Source: Micromonospora cabrerizensis (GTDB lineage Bacteria > Actinomycetota > Actinomycetes > Mycobacteriales > Micromonosporaceae). From it: 64,000 bases of DNA. Positions 26,369 through 35,957 of this stretch are shown here, piece after piece. How positions within the stretch are numbered: position 1 is the stretch's first letter; each line of letters starts with the position of its first letter. The DNA lies in contig NZ_JAKKFI010000044.1 of assembly GCF_022230955.1 (NCBI RefSeq), positions 17,475 to 81,474 of the forward strand. The letters are read 5' to 3'. Made by a program: the position numbers and the translations under genes. Under the pieces are notes generated by a model. The model saw only the letters and a program-made list of their open reading frames with translations, did not search any database and was not told where the DNA came from.

Positions 26369-27007
26369 GTTGCTCACCCGCCGGAGGATCTGTTCGCGTT
26401 CGTCGGTGGTGATGCCCGACGGGACCCCGTCGAAGTGGGTCTCCACCTTGTCCCAGCCGCGCCGCTGCTCGTAGTGCAGGTGGGGCGCCCCGGAGTTGCC
26501 GGTGCTGCCGAGCCGCCCGATCTGGTCCCCCTGTGCGACCTTCTGACCGACCGTCACCAGTGGCGGTTCGAGCATGTGCAGGTACTGCGTCTCCCACTTG
26601 CCCCCGTGGTCGATCTTCACCCAGTAGCCCCCACCGCGCCCCCGTGGGCCGTCCGGCTTGTCCGGGGTACGCCCACCCAGCGATCCGTTGACGCCCGCCA
26701 CGGTGACCGTGCCGGCGTACGACGCCAGCACCGGCCGCCCCCACGTCTCGCCCTCGGTCGGGAAGAAGTCGACGTCGTAGTCGTCGTGCCCGGGGTAGGT
26801 GCTCAGTTGCCACGTCTCGCCGCAGGTCACCGGCATCTGGAAGAGCGGACGCGGCCCCGCCGGTCGCAGCATCGGCACCACGACCAGCGCGACGCCGAGG
26901 ACGGCAGCCACGGCGACGAGCGCGAGGAGGACCCGGAGTGTGCGGCTTCGGGGGCGGCGGTGGGAGCGGGCTGTGGTGGGGCGGCCGGTCGTCACCGACC
27001 CGAGCAT
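26348..27007 (-). CDS. Membrane-anchored M23 (LytM) family peptidase
   Basis: About 219 residues: a basic N-terminus (RSHRRPRSR), one membrane helix (about 25-46) and an extracytoplasmic LytM domain. Zinc ligands are visible: His and Asp in HDDYDVDFF and HxH in APHLHYE, with YLHML between, plus GSTGNSGAP. LytM enzymes cut peptidoglycan cross-bridges or act as activators. The domain opens with MPVTCGETWQLSTYPGHDD, seen in a subgroup of actinobacterial peptidases. The start is uncertain: ATG 27007 and GTG 26995 are both possible and neither has a strong ribosome site. Divergent from the PEP-utilising enzyme gene. Confidence 0.8.
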   Translation of the reverse strand: MLGSVTTGRPTTARSHRRPRSRTLRVLLALVAVAAVLGVALVVVPMLRPAGPRPLFQMPVTCGETWQLSTYPGHDDYDVDFFPTEGETWGRPVLASYAGTVTVAGVNGSLGGRTPDKPDGPRGRGGGYWVKIDHGGKWETQYLHMLEPPLVTVGQKVAQGDQIGRLGSTGNSGAPHLHYEQRRGWDKVETHFDGVPSGITTDEREQILRRVSNNCPAVS

Positions 27008-27062
27008 GGCAGACGCCGGCAACGCCTCGACTCCGGGCCGCCCGCCCGCCGAGGGGAGACAT

Positions 27063-27114
27063 TGCAGTCGCATCGTGAACGAGGTACGGTCGAATGCAAT
27101 GCAGTCGTATTGCA
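27063..27114. promoter_or_regulatory. Repeated operator-like sequence before the PEP-utilising enzyme gene
   Basis: TGCAGTCGCAT (27063-27073) and TGCAGTCGTAT (27100-27110) are direct repeats 37 bases apart, and TGCAAT-N8-ATTGCA (27095-27114) is an inverted repeat over the second copy, ending 15 bases before the ATG at 27130. Likely binding site for the TetR regulator encoded three genes downstream (inference). Confidence 0.5.
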
Positions 27115-27129
27115 ACGAGAGTGGGTCCG

Positions 27130-29532
27130 ATGCACGTGATCGCGTTGTCCGAGGCCACCAGCGAACTGCTCGACCTGGTCGGCGGCAAGGCCGCCGGGTT
27201 GGGTGAGCTGATCCGGCGCGGCGAGCGGGTCCCCGAGGGCTTCTGCGTCACCACCGAGGCCCACCGGGTCGGCGTCATCCCCACCGACGAGGTCGTCGCC
27301 GCGTACCAGCGGCTCGGGGCGGGCCCGGTGGCGGTGCGTTCCAGCGCCACCGCGGAGGACCTGCCCGACGCCAGCTTCGCCGGGCAGCAGGACACCGTCC
27401 TGAACGTCACGGGCACCACCGAGCTGATCGCCGCCATCCAGACCTGCTGGGATTCGCTGCACAGCGACCGCGCGACCGCCTACCGCGACGCCCGCCAGAT
27501 CGATCACCAGGCGGTGCGGATGGCCGTCGTCGTGCAACGCATGATCACGCCCACCGTGGCGGGGGTGCTGTTCACCGCGAACCCGCTGACCGGGCGTCGC
27601 GACGAGATGGCGGTCGACGCCGCCGCGGGCCTCGGCACGACAGTGGTGGACGGCGCGGCGGCCGTCGACCACTACGTCCTCGACGGCGTCGCACGGGACA
27701 ACACGGGATGCCTGACGTCCGCCCACCTGGCCGAACTGCGCGCCACGGGCGAGCGGTTGCAGGCCCACTTCGGCTCCCCCCAGGACGTGGAGTGGGCGAT
27801 CGACGCCGACGACGTCCTGTGGCTCCTGCAGTCCCGGCCGATCACCAGCCTGTTCCCCCTCCCACCACGGACCGGCGAGCCACTCCCCCGGGTCTACCTG
27901 GAGTTCGGTCACGTCCAGGGCATGGTGCAACCGGTCACCCCGATGGGCATGTCCACCCTGCGGACGCAGATCACCGCGATGCTCGCCGCGCTCGGCGTAC
28001 GGGTCGAGATCGTCGACATCGGCGGCCGGCTCTACGGCGACCTGACCGACCTGGCGCGGGACAGGTCGTCCCGCAAACGGCTGGTGAAGCTCCTGGCGGT
28101 CGACTTCGGGCCACGGGCCCAGGCGGTGATGCAGCACGTGCTGGCCGACCCCCGGTTCGCACCGACCAGTGATGGCACCAGGCGCGGCGGGGCACAGGGG
28201 GCCGCGTCGCTGCGGACGGCCGGCCGCGCGGTGGTGGGGATCGTGCGGGCTCTGACCCGACCGGAGGCAGCGCGGATCCGGATGTTCGAGGCGATCGAGC
28301 AGATGAAGGTGCGCTCGGCCGCACCCGCCGACCTGCGGACCGCCGCCGACCGACTGCGATTCGTGCAGGCGCAGGACCCCGACGACAGCGCGGACGCCAT
28401 CATGTGGCCGATCGTCGCGGGGATGCTCGCCGCCGCGCTGCCGACCGCGCTGCTCAAGGGAGTCGCCGGCCCAGACGAGATCCACAGCGTGCTGGGCGGT
28501 ATGCCGCACAACGTCACCATCGAGATGGACCTGGCCCTGTGGCGGCTCGCCCAGGGCGCGGGCGACCACCATCAGCTCCTCCTCGACACCCCGCCCGCCG
28601 AGCTGGCCGCACGGCATCTGCGCGGGACGCTGCCCGACATCGGCATGACCACCTTCCTCGACGTCTACGGTCACCGGGGCGTCGCCGAGGTCGACCTCGG
28701 CGTGCCCCGCTGGGTGGAGGACCCCACGCCGGTGTTCGCCGCCGTCGCCAACTACCTACGGGTCACCGATCCGCGGCAGGGCCCCGACCAGCGCTTCCAG
28801 CGGGCCGCGGCCGCAGCGGAGGCGTCGTTGGCGGAGCTGGTCACCCGAGCACGCCGCCGGCGGCCGGTGCGGGGCCGCCTCGCCGGCTTCCTGCTGCGCC
28901 GGGCGCGGTCGTTGGCCGGCCTGCGCGAGGCCGGCAAGTTCGCCGGGCTGTACCCGCTGCGCGAGACGCGCCGCCAACTGCTGCTCATCGGCGCCGACCT
29001 GCACGGCTGCGGGTTGCTGGACCAGCCCGACGACATCATGTTCCTGACCCTCGACGAGGTGCACGCCGCCGTACACCAGGGTGTCGACCCACGCGGGACG
29101 GTCACCTCCCGGCGGGCCGTGCACCGCCGGGAGCTGCGTCGCCGGACGGTGCCGGTGGCGCTACTCTCCGACGGCACGGACGTCGAGAGCGTCCTGCCGG
29201 CGGTGCCCGCCCGCGACGGGACGCTCGCCGGCGTGGGCGCGTCGGCGGGTCGGGTGACCGGCCCGGCCCGGGTCGTCCACGACCCGGGCACCGCCCACAT
29301 CGAGCCCGGCGACGTCCTGGTGGCCGCGACCACGGACCCCGGCTGGACCCCGCTCTTCCTCACCGCCGCGGCGCTGGTCACCGAGACCGGCGCGATCATG
29401 GCGCACGGCCCGACGGTGGCCCGCGAGTACGGCATTCCCGCCGTCATCTGCGTGCCCGGCGCCACCCGGGCGATCTCCACCGGCCAGCTCGTCACCGTGG
29501 ACGGTGGCGCCGGGACCGTCACGGTCCACTGA
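27130..29532 (+). CDS. PEP-utilising phosphotransferase, rifampicin phosphotransferase-like
   Basis: Cytoplasmic three-part enzyme of 800 residues. The N-terminal ATP-grasp domain (about 1-240) shows LVGGKAAGLGEL, VAVRSSATAEDLP, FAGQQDT, GVLFTANPLTG and WLLQSRPIT. A long middle domain (about 250-690) would bind the acceptor substrate. The C-terminal swivelling domain (about 715-800) has TTDPGWTPLF and the phospho-His segment TGAIMAHGPTVAREYGIPAV. This order matches rifampicin phosphotransferase (RPH) rather than PEP synthase. The acceptor is unknown: the middle domain is what differs, and I see no rifamycin-associated promoter element. ATG 27130 fits the family start. First gene of an operon with 29561 and 30279. 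Confidence 0.8.
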   Translation: MHVIALSEATSELLDLVGGKAAGLGELIRRGERVPEGFCVTTEAHRVGVIPTDEVVAAYQRLGAGPVAVRSSATAEDLPDASFAGQQDTVLNVTGTTELIAAIQTCWDSLHSDRATAYRDARQIDHQAVRMAVVVQRMITPTVAGVLFTANPLTGRRDEMAVDAAAGLGTTVVDGAAAVDHYVLDGVARDNTGCLTSAHLAELRATGERLQAHFGSPQDVEWAIDADDVLWLLQSRPITSLFPLPPRTGEPLPRVYLEFGHVQGMVQPVTPMGMSTLRTQITAMLAALGVRVEIVDIGGRLYGDLTDLARDRSSRKRLVKLLAVDFGPRAQAVMQHVLADPRFAPTSDGTRRGGAQGAASLRTAGRAVVGIVRALTRPEAARIRMFEAIEQMKVRSAAPADLRTAADRLRFVQAQDPDDSADAIMWPIVAGMLAAALPTALLKGVAGPDEIHSVLGGMPHNVTIEMDLALWRLAQGAGDHHQLLLDTPPAELAARHLRGTLPDIGMTTFLDVYGHRGVAEVDLGVPRWVEDPTPVFAAVANYLRVTDPRQGPDQRFQRAAAAAEASLAELVTRARRRRPVRGRLAGFLLRRARSLAGLREAGKFAGLYPLRETRRQLLLIGADLHGCGLLDQPDDIMFLTLDEVHAAVHQGVDPRGTVTSRRAVHRRELRRRTVPVALLSDGTDVESVLPAVPARDGTLAGVGASAGRVTGPARVVHDPGTAHIEPGDVLVAATTDPGWTPLFLTAAALVTETGAIMAHGPTVAREYGIPAVICVPGATRAISTGQLVTVDGGAGTVTVH

Positions 29533-29560
29533 CCGTCGCCCCCCACCGAGAAGGACGACC

Positions 29561-30226
29561 ATGACCGACACGAAGGCACCAACCAGGGCGCGGGTGGGCC
29601 CACTGCTGCGCCGGGCGGCCGAGGCCGAGGCCGCGACCTGGCGCAGCCTGTACGTGTGGGCCCGACGCCGCCCGCTGCCGCTGGGGCCCGGTGACGAGCC
29701 GTTCGGCTACCTCGGCGTGGTCAAGCCGATCCTGGGCATCTTCATCGGCCTGTCGGTCGTGGAGATCCCCATCTTCGATGTCGTCGTCACCCACGTGGTG
29801 CCGTGGCGGCCCGCCCGCTGGATCGTGCTCGGCCTCGGCATCTGGGGTCTGCTCTGGATGATCGGGCTGTATGCCAGCATGACGATCCATCCGCACGTCG
29901 TGGGTGACCGGGGTCTGCGGGTGCGGCTCAGCTGGGGCATCGACGTCTTCATCCCGTGGACCGACATCGAGGCGCTGCGCAAGCGTTACCGCTCGCTGCC
30001 GTCGAGCAGATCGGTGCAGGTCGAGCAGGAAGGTGACCGTCGGGTGGTGTCCGTCTCCGTGGGCAGCCAGACGAGCATCGACGTCCTGCTGCGTCGGCCG
30101 CTGACCGTCGACCTGGCGAAGACCGGGTCCACCCCGATCCACGAGCTGCGCCTGTACGCCGACGACCCGGACGACCTGTTGCGCAGTGCGCGGGGCGCCC
30201 CCGCGAGCACCACCGTCAGCCGGTAA
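29561..30226 (+). CDS. Membrane protein of unknown function
   Basis: A 221-residue protein with a charged N-terminus, two predicted membrane helices (about 53-78, PILGIFIGLSVVEIPIFDVV, and about 86-107, WIVLGLGIWGLLWMIGLYA) and a soluble C-terminal half. That half resembles a PH-like region: GLRVRLSWGIDVFIPWTDIE and RSVQVEQEGDRRVVSVSVGS. ATG 29561 follows GAGAAGGA and lies 28 bases after the phosphotransferase stop, so it is co-transcribed. I do not recognise a named family with certainty. Context suggests a partner in whatever the phosphotransferase modifies or senses. Confidence 0.72.
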   Translation: MTDTKAPTRARVGPLLRRAAEAEAATWRSLYVWARRRPLPLGPGDEPFGYLGVVKPILGIFIGLSVVEIPIFDVVVTHVVPWRPARWIVLGLGIWGLLWMIGLYASMTIHPHVVGDRGLRVRLSWGIDVFIPWTDIEALRKRYRSLPSSRSVQVEQEGDRRVVSVSVGSQTSIDVLLRRPLTVDLAKTGSTPIHELRLYADDPDDLLRSARGAPASTTVSR

Positions 30227-30278
30227 CCGCCGTCGCTGGCGGGGTGTCCGGGTCACCCACTGTGAAACGATCGAGGCC

Positions 30279-30845
30279 ATGCCCAAGAAGGTCGATCACC
30301 AGGAGCGACGCACCCTCATCGCGGACGCGCTGATGCGGGTCGCCGCGGATCAGGGCCTGGAGGCCGTCAGCCTGCGTCACGTGGCCGCCGAGGCGGGTGT
30401 CTCCGCCGGGATGGTCCAGCACTACTTCCGGACCAAGGACGAGATGATGGCGTTCGCGTTGAGCGTGGTGCGTGAACGCAGCCAGCTTCGGGTCACCGAG
30501 GCGGTGGCACGACTGGGCGAGACGCCGTCGCCTCGGCTGCTGCTGCGCACGATGCTCGCCGCGCTGCTGCCGCTCGACGACCGGACCCGTGACGACGGGC
30601 GGGTGGCACTCGCGTTCCTCGCCTACACGGCGGTGCGACCGTCGGCCGCGCCCAGCCTGCACGAGGACACCGCCCAGTTCACCGGGTTCATCGCCAGCGT
30701 CCTGCCCGACCGCCACGGCGCCGCCGCCGCGGCCGGCCTGCTGGCGCTGATGGAGGGGCTCGGTGTCTACCTGCTGGGCGGGCAGTACACCGCCGAGCAG
30801 GCGCTGGGCGCGCTGGACGCCCACCTCGACCTGCTCTTCGACTGA
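30279..30845 (+). CDS. TetR family transcriptional regulator
   Basis: Dimeric repressor type, 188 residues. The N-terminal helix-turn-helix is at about residues 8-55: RRTLIADALMRVAADQGLEA and AAEAGVSAGMVQHYFRTKDE. The C-terminal helical domain (about 75-188) resembles the BetI/AcrR C-terminal family with RVALAFLAYTAVRPSAAP and GLLALMEGLGVYLL, which forms the ligand pocket. ATG 30279 is preceded by a weak GAGG. It is the third gene after the phosphotransferase and the likely controller of the repeats at 27063-27114. Ligand unknown. Confidence 0.85.
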   Translation: MPKKVDHQERRTLIADALMRVAADQGLEAVSLRHVAAEAGVSAGMVQHYFRTKDEMMAFALSVVRERSQLRVTEAVARLGETPSPRLLLRTMLAALLPLDDRTRDDGRVALAFLAYTAVRPSAAPSLHEDTAQFTGFIASVLPDRHGAAAAAGLLALMEGLGVYLLGGQYTAEQALGALDAHLDLLFD

Positions 30846-30904
30846 TCCCGTCGTAGCTGGCCGTTGGCCCCCGGACACGGGGCGGCACCGACCAGGATGG
30901 GCGG

Positions 30905-32089
30905 ATGAGCCGCTTCCCTCGGTCCCGGCCGGTGCTGGTCGAGGAGGCGCACCGGGCCACGACCTTCGAGATCTTCTTCGACCTGGTCCTGGTGTTCGCG
31001 CTGACGCGGCTCATCGGATTCATGGCGGACTCCCTGGGGCCACTCACCCTGTACCAGGGGCTGCTGCTCCTGCTCTGGTTCTGGTACGCGTGGAGCTGCT
31101 ACGCGTGGCTGAGCAATCAGGTCCGCGCGGACACCGGCCTCGTGCTCGCCGGGATGACCGCGGCGATGGCCGCCATCTTCGTGGCCGCGCTGGTGATCCC
31201 GGGGGCTTGGCAGCGCGACGAGGGCGCCCTGAGCCCACCACTCACCCTGGCCGTCGCCTACATCCTCGTCCGAGGGCTGCATCTCGCCCTGATGCTCCAC
31301 GCCTCGTCGGGCAACCCGCGGTACCGCCTGCAGACCCTGCGCTTCGCGGTGTCCACCACACTCGCCTGGGCCCCGCTGCTCGTGGGAGCCGTCCTCGGCG
31401 GAACGGCGCAGACGGTGCTGTGGACCGTGGCGTTCCTCGTCGACTACGGCGGCGGCCGGATCACCACCGCCGCCAGCTTCGGCGAGGTCCGCAGCGGCGC
31501 CCACTTCGCCGAACGTCACGGCCTGGTGCTGATCATCGTGCTCGGTGAGTCCCTGCTGTCGGCCGGGGCCGGTGCGGGCCTGACCCCGTTCGGCTGGCAG
31601 GTTCTGCTGGCCGCGGTGTTCGGCTTCGCCGCGACCGTGTGCCTGTGGTGGCTCTACTTCGTGGGCGTCGCCCCGGCAGCCGCCAAGGCGCTGACCTCGG
31701 CCTCGCCGCAATCCCGTCGTCGCCAACAGTTGGCGTCGGACGCGTACACGCTGGCGCATCTGCCAATGGTCGCCGGCGTCGTCTACGTCGCCCTCGGCAT
31801 CCACCTGATCCTCGCGAGCCTGACGGATCAGCCCCCGCGTGCGGCCGGAGAGCCGATGGGGTGGTCGGCGGCGACCGTGCTCTACGGCGGGGCCGCGCTC
31901 TACCTCATCGGCCGCCTGCTGTTCCTCCGGCTGAGCGTACGCGGCTCGCCGGGTCAGCTCGTCGCGATCGGCGTCGTCCTCCTGCTGCTACCCGTGGCCC
32001 GGGTCCTGCCCGGGCTGACCGCTCTCGGGCTACTCGCCGCCTTCCTCACCGCCCTGGTCCTGCACGAGCGGCTGAAGCGGGTCGACTGA
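30905..32089 (+). CDS. Low temperature requirement protein A family membrane protein
   Basis: Polytopic membrane protein of 394 residues with about eleven predicted helices. The N-terminus has the LtrA hallmark RATTFEIFFDLVLVFALTRL, and the middle has HFAERHGLVLIIVLGESLLS, both diagnostic for the family. LtrA was named from a cold-sensitive Listeria mutant; the molecular function is still unclear. ATG 30905 follows AGGATGGGCGG, a mediocre ribosome site. It stands alone between the TetR gene and an ABC system on the same strand. Confidence 0.9.
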   Translation: MSRFPRSRPVLVEEAHRATTFEIFFDLVLVFALTRLIGFMADSLGPLTLYQGLLLLLWFWYAWSCYAWLSNQVRADTGLVLAGMTAAMAAIFVAALVIPGAWQRDEGALSPPLTLAVAYILVRGLHLALMLHASSGNPRYRLQTLRFAVSTTLAWAPLLVGAVLGGTAQTVLWTVAFLVDYGGGRITTAASFGEVRSGAHFAERHGLVLIIVLGESLLSAGAGAGLTPFGWQVLLAAVFGFAATVCLWWLYFVGVAPAAAKALTSASPQSRRRQQLASDAYTLAHLPMVAGVVYVALGIHLILASLTDQPPRAAGEPMGWSAATVLYGGAALYLIGRLLFLRLSVRGSPGQLVAIGVVLLLLPVARVLPGLTALGLLAAFLTALVLHERLKRVD

Positions 32090-32184
32090 CCCCTGGTGGC
32101 AGGGCCGCAGATCGACGGGGATTGTGCACGTTCCGCTGGCCGTGGCAGTCTGCGGATCGTCGGAGCCGGAGGGGGCGGTGGCAC

Positions 32185-32832
32185 ATGGTGAGCATGCACG
32201 GGGTGTCGGTCGGCTACGGCGACGCGCCCGCCGTCCTCCGGGACGTGTCGGTGACGGTCCGTCCGGGTCGGGTGCTGGCGTTGACCGGTTCGTCGGGTGC
32301 CGGCAAGACCACCCTGCTCCACGCGATGGCCGGGCTGCTGCGCCCACGAGACGGCACGGTGACGATCGACGGGCAGGCGCTACGCGGCCGAGACCACGCG
32401 GTCGAGCACCGGATCGTCCTCATCCCGCAGGACAACGGTCTGGCCCCCATCCTGACCGCGACCGAGAACGTGCAGGTGGCACTGGTCGCCGGGGGCGTGA
32501 CAGCGACGGAGGCCCGCCAGCAGACCGCCGCGATGTTGGATCGGCTGGGTCTGTCCGGCCAGGCCGACCAGTTGGTCGAGGAGCTGTCCGGCGGCCAGCA
32601 GCAGCGTACGGCCATCGCTCGCGGCCTGGCGCTGCGCGGCGGCGTGCTGCTGGCCGACGAGGTGACCAGCGAACTGGACGCGGGCAATCGGCAGCGGGTT
32701 CTGGATCTGCTGCACGACGAGGCCAGCCGGGGCGTGGCCGTCGTCTTCGCCACCCACGACCCCGAGGTGGCCGCCGCCTGCGAGGCGGAGCTGCACCTCG
32801 TCGAGGGACGGGCGGAGACCGTCCGCGGTTGA
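32185..32832 (+). CDS. ABC transporter ATP-binding protein (LolD/MacB-type), first of two
   Basis: Compact ATPase of 215 residues. Walker A GSSGAGKTT, Q-loop VLIPQDNGLAPILTATENV, signature LSGGQQQRTAIARGLAL, then an atypical Walker B LLADEVTSELD in which the usual Pro after DE is Val, and switch His in ATHDPE. The compact size and ATENV segment match the MacB/LolD class that drives FtsX-like permeases. ATG 32185 has GGAGGGGG upstream. The long FtsX-like permease gene starts 80 bases later and a second ATPase gene follows it. Confidence 0.88.
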   Translation: MVSMHGVSVGYGDAPAVLRDVSVTVRPGRVLALTGSSGAGKTTLLHAMAGLLRPRDGTVTIDGQALRGRDHAVEHRIVLIPQDNGLAPILTATENVQVALVAGGVTATEARQQTAAMLDRLGLSGQADQLVEELSGGQQQRTAIARGLALRGGVLLADEVTSELDAGNRQRVLDLLHDEASRGVAVVFATHDPEVAAACEAELHLVEGRAETVRG

Positions 32833-32912
32833 GGGACATGCCGTAACCGGCAGGTCTCAGTCCGCCCGCAGGGGACAGTGGGCGCAAGGGCCCGTCGATA
32901 CCATCACCGTCA

Positions 32913-35900
32913 ATGCTGACCATCATCTGGGCAGCGCTGGCGGCCCGCCGGGCGCAGGCCATGGCCGTGCTCCTGCTCGCGTTGCTCGCCAGTGCCGCCG
33001 CCGCGGCGGCACCAACCTACGTCGCCGCGGCCGGGCAGGCCCTGTGGCGCTACGAACTGTCCACCGCGCCGCCGAGCGAGCTTCGGCTGCGATTCGCCGC
33101 TGCTGTCGAATATCCGGGGATGCCCGGCGATCCCACCGGGACGGCGTCGGTGTTCGTGGACAAGGTCCGGCAGTTGACGCCGGCCGGGTTCGACGTCGTC
33201 CTGGGCGCCCAGAGCGGCGGTGTCGCCGCCAGTCGTGCCGGCACGGTGACCTCGAACCTGAACTATCGGGCGGGGGTCTGCGAGCGGGTCACCGTGACCG
33301 GAGCCTGCCCCCGGGCCACCTCGAGGGGTCAGCTCCCCGAGGTGATGGTCAGCACGCACACCGCGGCGCGGCTCGGTGTCGCCGTCGGGGACCAGTTCAC
33401 ATTCGGCGCGGTGCCGGTGCGGGTGGCCGGCGTCTACCAACCGCTCGACGTGCGGGACCCGTTCTGGCTCGGCCAGGAGTTCATCCGGCCACCGGCGAGC
33501 GGCTCGGGTAGCACGTCGATCCCGGGGAGCGCCGAGGACGCCATCTTCAGCGCCAATGCCTCGCCCCTCGTCGACGATCAGGTGATCCTGTTCCGGCCGA
33601 CGGCCGATCTCTATGCCACCGAGCAGTTGTTGGACAACCAATCGATGGAGGACCTGCGGGCGGCGGTCGCCGTGGTGCAGCGCGACGGGGAGCGTGAAAG
33701 TTTCGGGGCCGGCACCAGCCTGCCCAGTCTGTTGGACCGCGTCACGCTGCAGCGCGGGCAGCTGGCCGACGGCGTGACGCTGGGCGCGGGGCTGCTCGTC
33801 CTGCTCTGCTGGCTGGTCCTCTTCGTCGCGGTTGGTTCGGCGGCGGACCAGCGGCGACCGGAGCAGGGTCTGCTCCTGCTCCGCGGGGTGCAACGCCGAC
33901 GACTGTGGGCGCTGGCGGTCGGCGAGCACGCCGTGCCGGTGCTGGTCGCGATTCCCCTCGGCTGCCTGGCCGGTCTGGCGGCTGCCAAACTGCTCGCCGC
34001 GCACACTCTTCCGGCCCGCGCCGACGTCGCGGTGGACGCCACCACGATCGGCTTCGCCACCATCGGCGCCGTCGGCGCACTCGCCGCGGTGCTGCTGGCC
34101 CAGGTGCGGATGATGTCCGCGCCGGTCGTCGACCTGCTGCGTCGGGTGCCGGCACGGGTACGAGGGTGGCGGGCGACCATCGGTGACGTCGTCGCGGTGT
34201 CCATCGCCGTGGCCGCCGTGGTGCAGGTGCGCTCCGGCGGATCGCCCAGTGGCCTGGCGTTGGTGGCGCCGGTCGCCGGAGCGCTCGCCGCAGGTGTGCT
34301 GCTGGCGCGGATCGCGATGATCGCCGGCGCCGCGGTGGGTGCGGCGCTGCTTGCGCGCGGCCGGACGGCGGTCGGCCTCGCCCTGGTGCAGGTCGCCCGG
34401 CAACCGCGGTTCCGGCCCCTGATCGCCCTGCTCACCGTGGTCGTCGCCATGCTCGCCTTCACCGTCGCGACGAGTGAGATCGCCTCGGCCGCCTACCGGG
34501 ACCGGGCAATGGTCGAGGTCGGCGCGCCCCGCGTCGTCGAGGTCGACGCGACGTCCCGTTCACACCTGTTGACAGCCGTGCGGGCGGTGGATCCCGAAGG
34601 CGGGTTCGCGATGGCCGCGGTGGTGTCGGGTACGCCCGACGCGGCCGGCACACCGCTGCTGGCCGTGGACTCCGACCGGCTGGCGACGGTGGCCGCGCCG
34701 CATCCGTCCTACGGCGTGCCCCTGGCGGACGTCGCACGAGACATCCGCCCGGCCGCACCGGGAACACCGGTGCAGTTCCGAGGACAACAGCTCATCATGG
34801 CTGCCTCCGCCGACTTCGACGCCGAGATCTTCGCCGGAAATCGGGTCCGCCTGGCCATCACGATCTCCGCAAGGAACGGCACCCGGGTGGTCCTCGCCCG
34901 CGAGGACATCAAGCCCGGCCAGAGGGATTACGACCTCCAGGTGCCCGAGTGCGCGCAGGATTGCCGGATTGCCAAGATCGAAGTTGATGCTCCAGTGGTG
35001 GCCCGGCCACTCAAGGTCCACTTCGAGGAGCTGCGCACCGCCCAAGCCGACGGCGAAGGCGAGGCTGTCGTGCTGACCGGCGCGCAGCTCGCCGATCTGC
35101 AACGGTGGCGGCTGCTCGACACGGACAGCACGCGTCTCAGCGCCGGGAGCGGAAAGAAGGCGGGACTGGTCCTCGATGTCGAGGAGAACCGGCGGGCAAG
35201 GCCGGCCGGCGTCGCTGTCGTCGATGCGCCGTTCCCGCTGCCGGTCTACCTGACCCGCTCGAAGGGGACGGCGCTGGGCGGGTCCCATCCGTACGACGGT
35301 GTCGACGGGACACCGACCAACGGCTCGGTTCGCGGCCTGGCCGATCATTTGCCGCGGCTCGGTGGCTCCGGCCTGATCGCCGACCTGGAGTACGCGGATC
35401 GACTCGCCGTCGCCAGCCAGAACGGCAACGAGGAGGTCTGGTTGGCGCGGTCGGCTCCCGCCGACGTCCTCGACCGGCTTCGCGCCCAGGGTCTGGTCGT
35501 GCGGGGTGAGAAGACGATCAGTCAGGTACGAGAGGATTTCGATCGGCAGGGAGCGGCGTTGGCACTGCGCTTCAACATGTTCGCCGCGCTGGCCGGGGTG
35601 CTGATCGGGGCGGCCGGCCTGGTGGCGACGGCTTCCGCCGAGCAACGCGCCCGGGTGGCCATGCTGGTGGCGCTCCGCCGGCAGGGGCTGCCACCACGTG
35701 CCGTGCGTGGCGGTTACGGCTGGCCGGTCGCGTTCGCGGCCGGGTCCGGCGCTCTCGTCACGCTGCTGATCTGGCTTCTCACCCGCAGCGGGCAGCGTCT
35801 GTTCAGTGACGGCCGCTCGCCCGTCCCGTTACCCGAGTGGCCGGACCTCGGCCGGCTGCTGTTGTTCGTGGTGCCGGCGGTCGCCCTGTTCGCCCTCACG

Positions 35901-35957
35901 GCGGTCGTGCTCGGTCGGCTCGTCGCCGCCTCGGTGGCCCGCCGGAGCGGTCGATGA
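32913..35957 (+). CDS. Large FtsX-like ABC transporter permease
   Basis: Membrane protein of 1014 residues. An N-terminal helix (about 10-35, AMAVLLLALLASAAAAAAP) leads to a roughly 250-residue extracytoplasmic domain, a block of four helices (about 285-500), a second extracytoplasmic domain (about 535-870) and a final three-helix FtsX block (about 885-1005, FNMFAALAGVLIGAAGLVATA). This duplicated FtsX arrangement is typical of MacB-like mechanotransmission permeases that act on envelope lipids, lipoproteins or peptides rather than pumping through a channel. Two Cys pairs in the exposed domains may form disulfides (VCERVTVTGAC; CAQDC). Coupled to the next ATPase by ATGA. Confidence 0.85.
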   Translation: MLTIIWAALAARRAQAMAVLLLALLASAAAAAAPTYVAAAGQALWRYELSTAPPSELRLRFAAAVEYPGMPGDPTGTASVFVDKVRQLTPAGFDVVLGAQSGGVAASRAGTVTSNLNYRAGVCERVTVTGACPRATSRGQLPEVMVSTHTAARLGVAVGDQFTFGAVPVRVAGVYQPLDVRDPFWLGQEFIRPPASGSGSTSIPGSAEDAIFSANASPLVDDQVILFRPTADLYATEQLLDNQSMEDLRAAVAVVQRDGERESFGAGTSLPSLLDRVTLQRGQLADGVTLGAGLLVLLCWLVLFVAVGSAADQRRPEQGLLLLRGVQRRRLWALAVGEHAVPVLVAIPLGCLAGLAAAKLLAAHTLPARADVAVDATTIGFATIGAVGALAAVLLAQVRMMSAPVVDLLRRVPARVRGWRATIGDVVAVSIAVAAVVQVRSGGSPSGLALVAPVAGALAAGVLLARIAMIAGAAVGAALLARGRTAVGLALVQVARQPRFRPLIALLTVVVAMLAFTVATSEIASAAYRDRAMVEVGAPRVVEVDATSRSHLLTAVRAVDPEGGFAMAAVVSGTPDAAGTPLLAVDSDRLATVAAPHPSYGVPLADVARDIRPAAPGTPVQFRGQQLIMAASADFDAEIFAGNRVRLAITISARNGTRVVLAREDIKPGQRDYDLQVPECAQDCRIAKIEVDAPVVARPLKVHFEELRTAQADGEGEAVVLTGAQLADLQRWRLLDTDSTRLSAGSGKKAGLVLDVEENRRARPAGVAVVDAPFPLPVYLTRSKGTALGGSHPYDGVDGTPTNGSVRGLADHLPRLGGSGLIADLEYADRLAVASQNGNEEVWLARSAPADVLDRLRAQGLVVRGEKTISQVREDFDRQGAALALRFNMFAALAGVLIGAAGLVATASAEQRARVAMLVALRRQGLPPRAVRGGYGWPVAFAAGSGALVTLLIWLLTRSGQRLFSDGRSPVPLPEWPDLGRLLLFVVPAVALFALTAVVLGRLVAASVARRSGR

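Noticed and set aside
27007..27129. Rifamycin-associated element before the RPH-like gene
   Set aside because: I looked for the characteristic GC-rich palindrome and found only the TGCAGTCGYAT repeats and a short TGCAAT inverted repeat.
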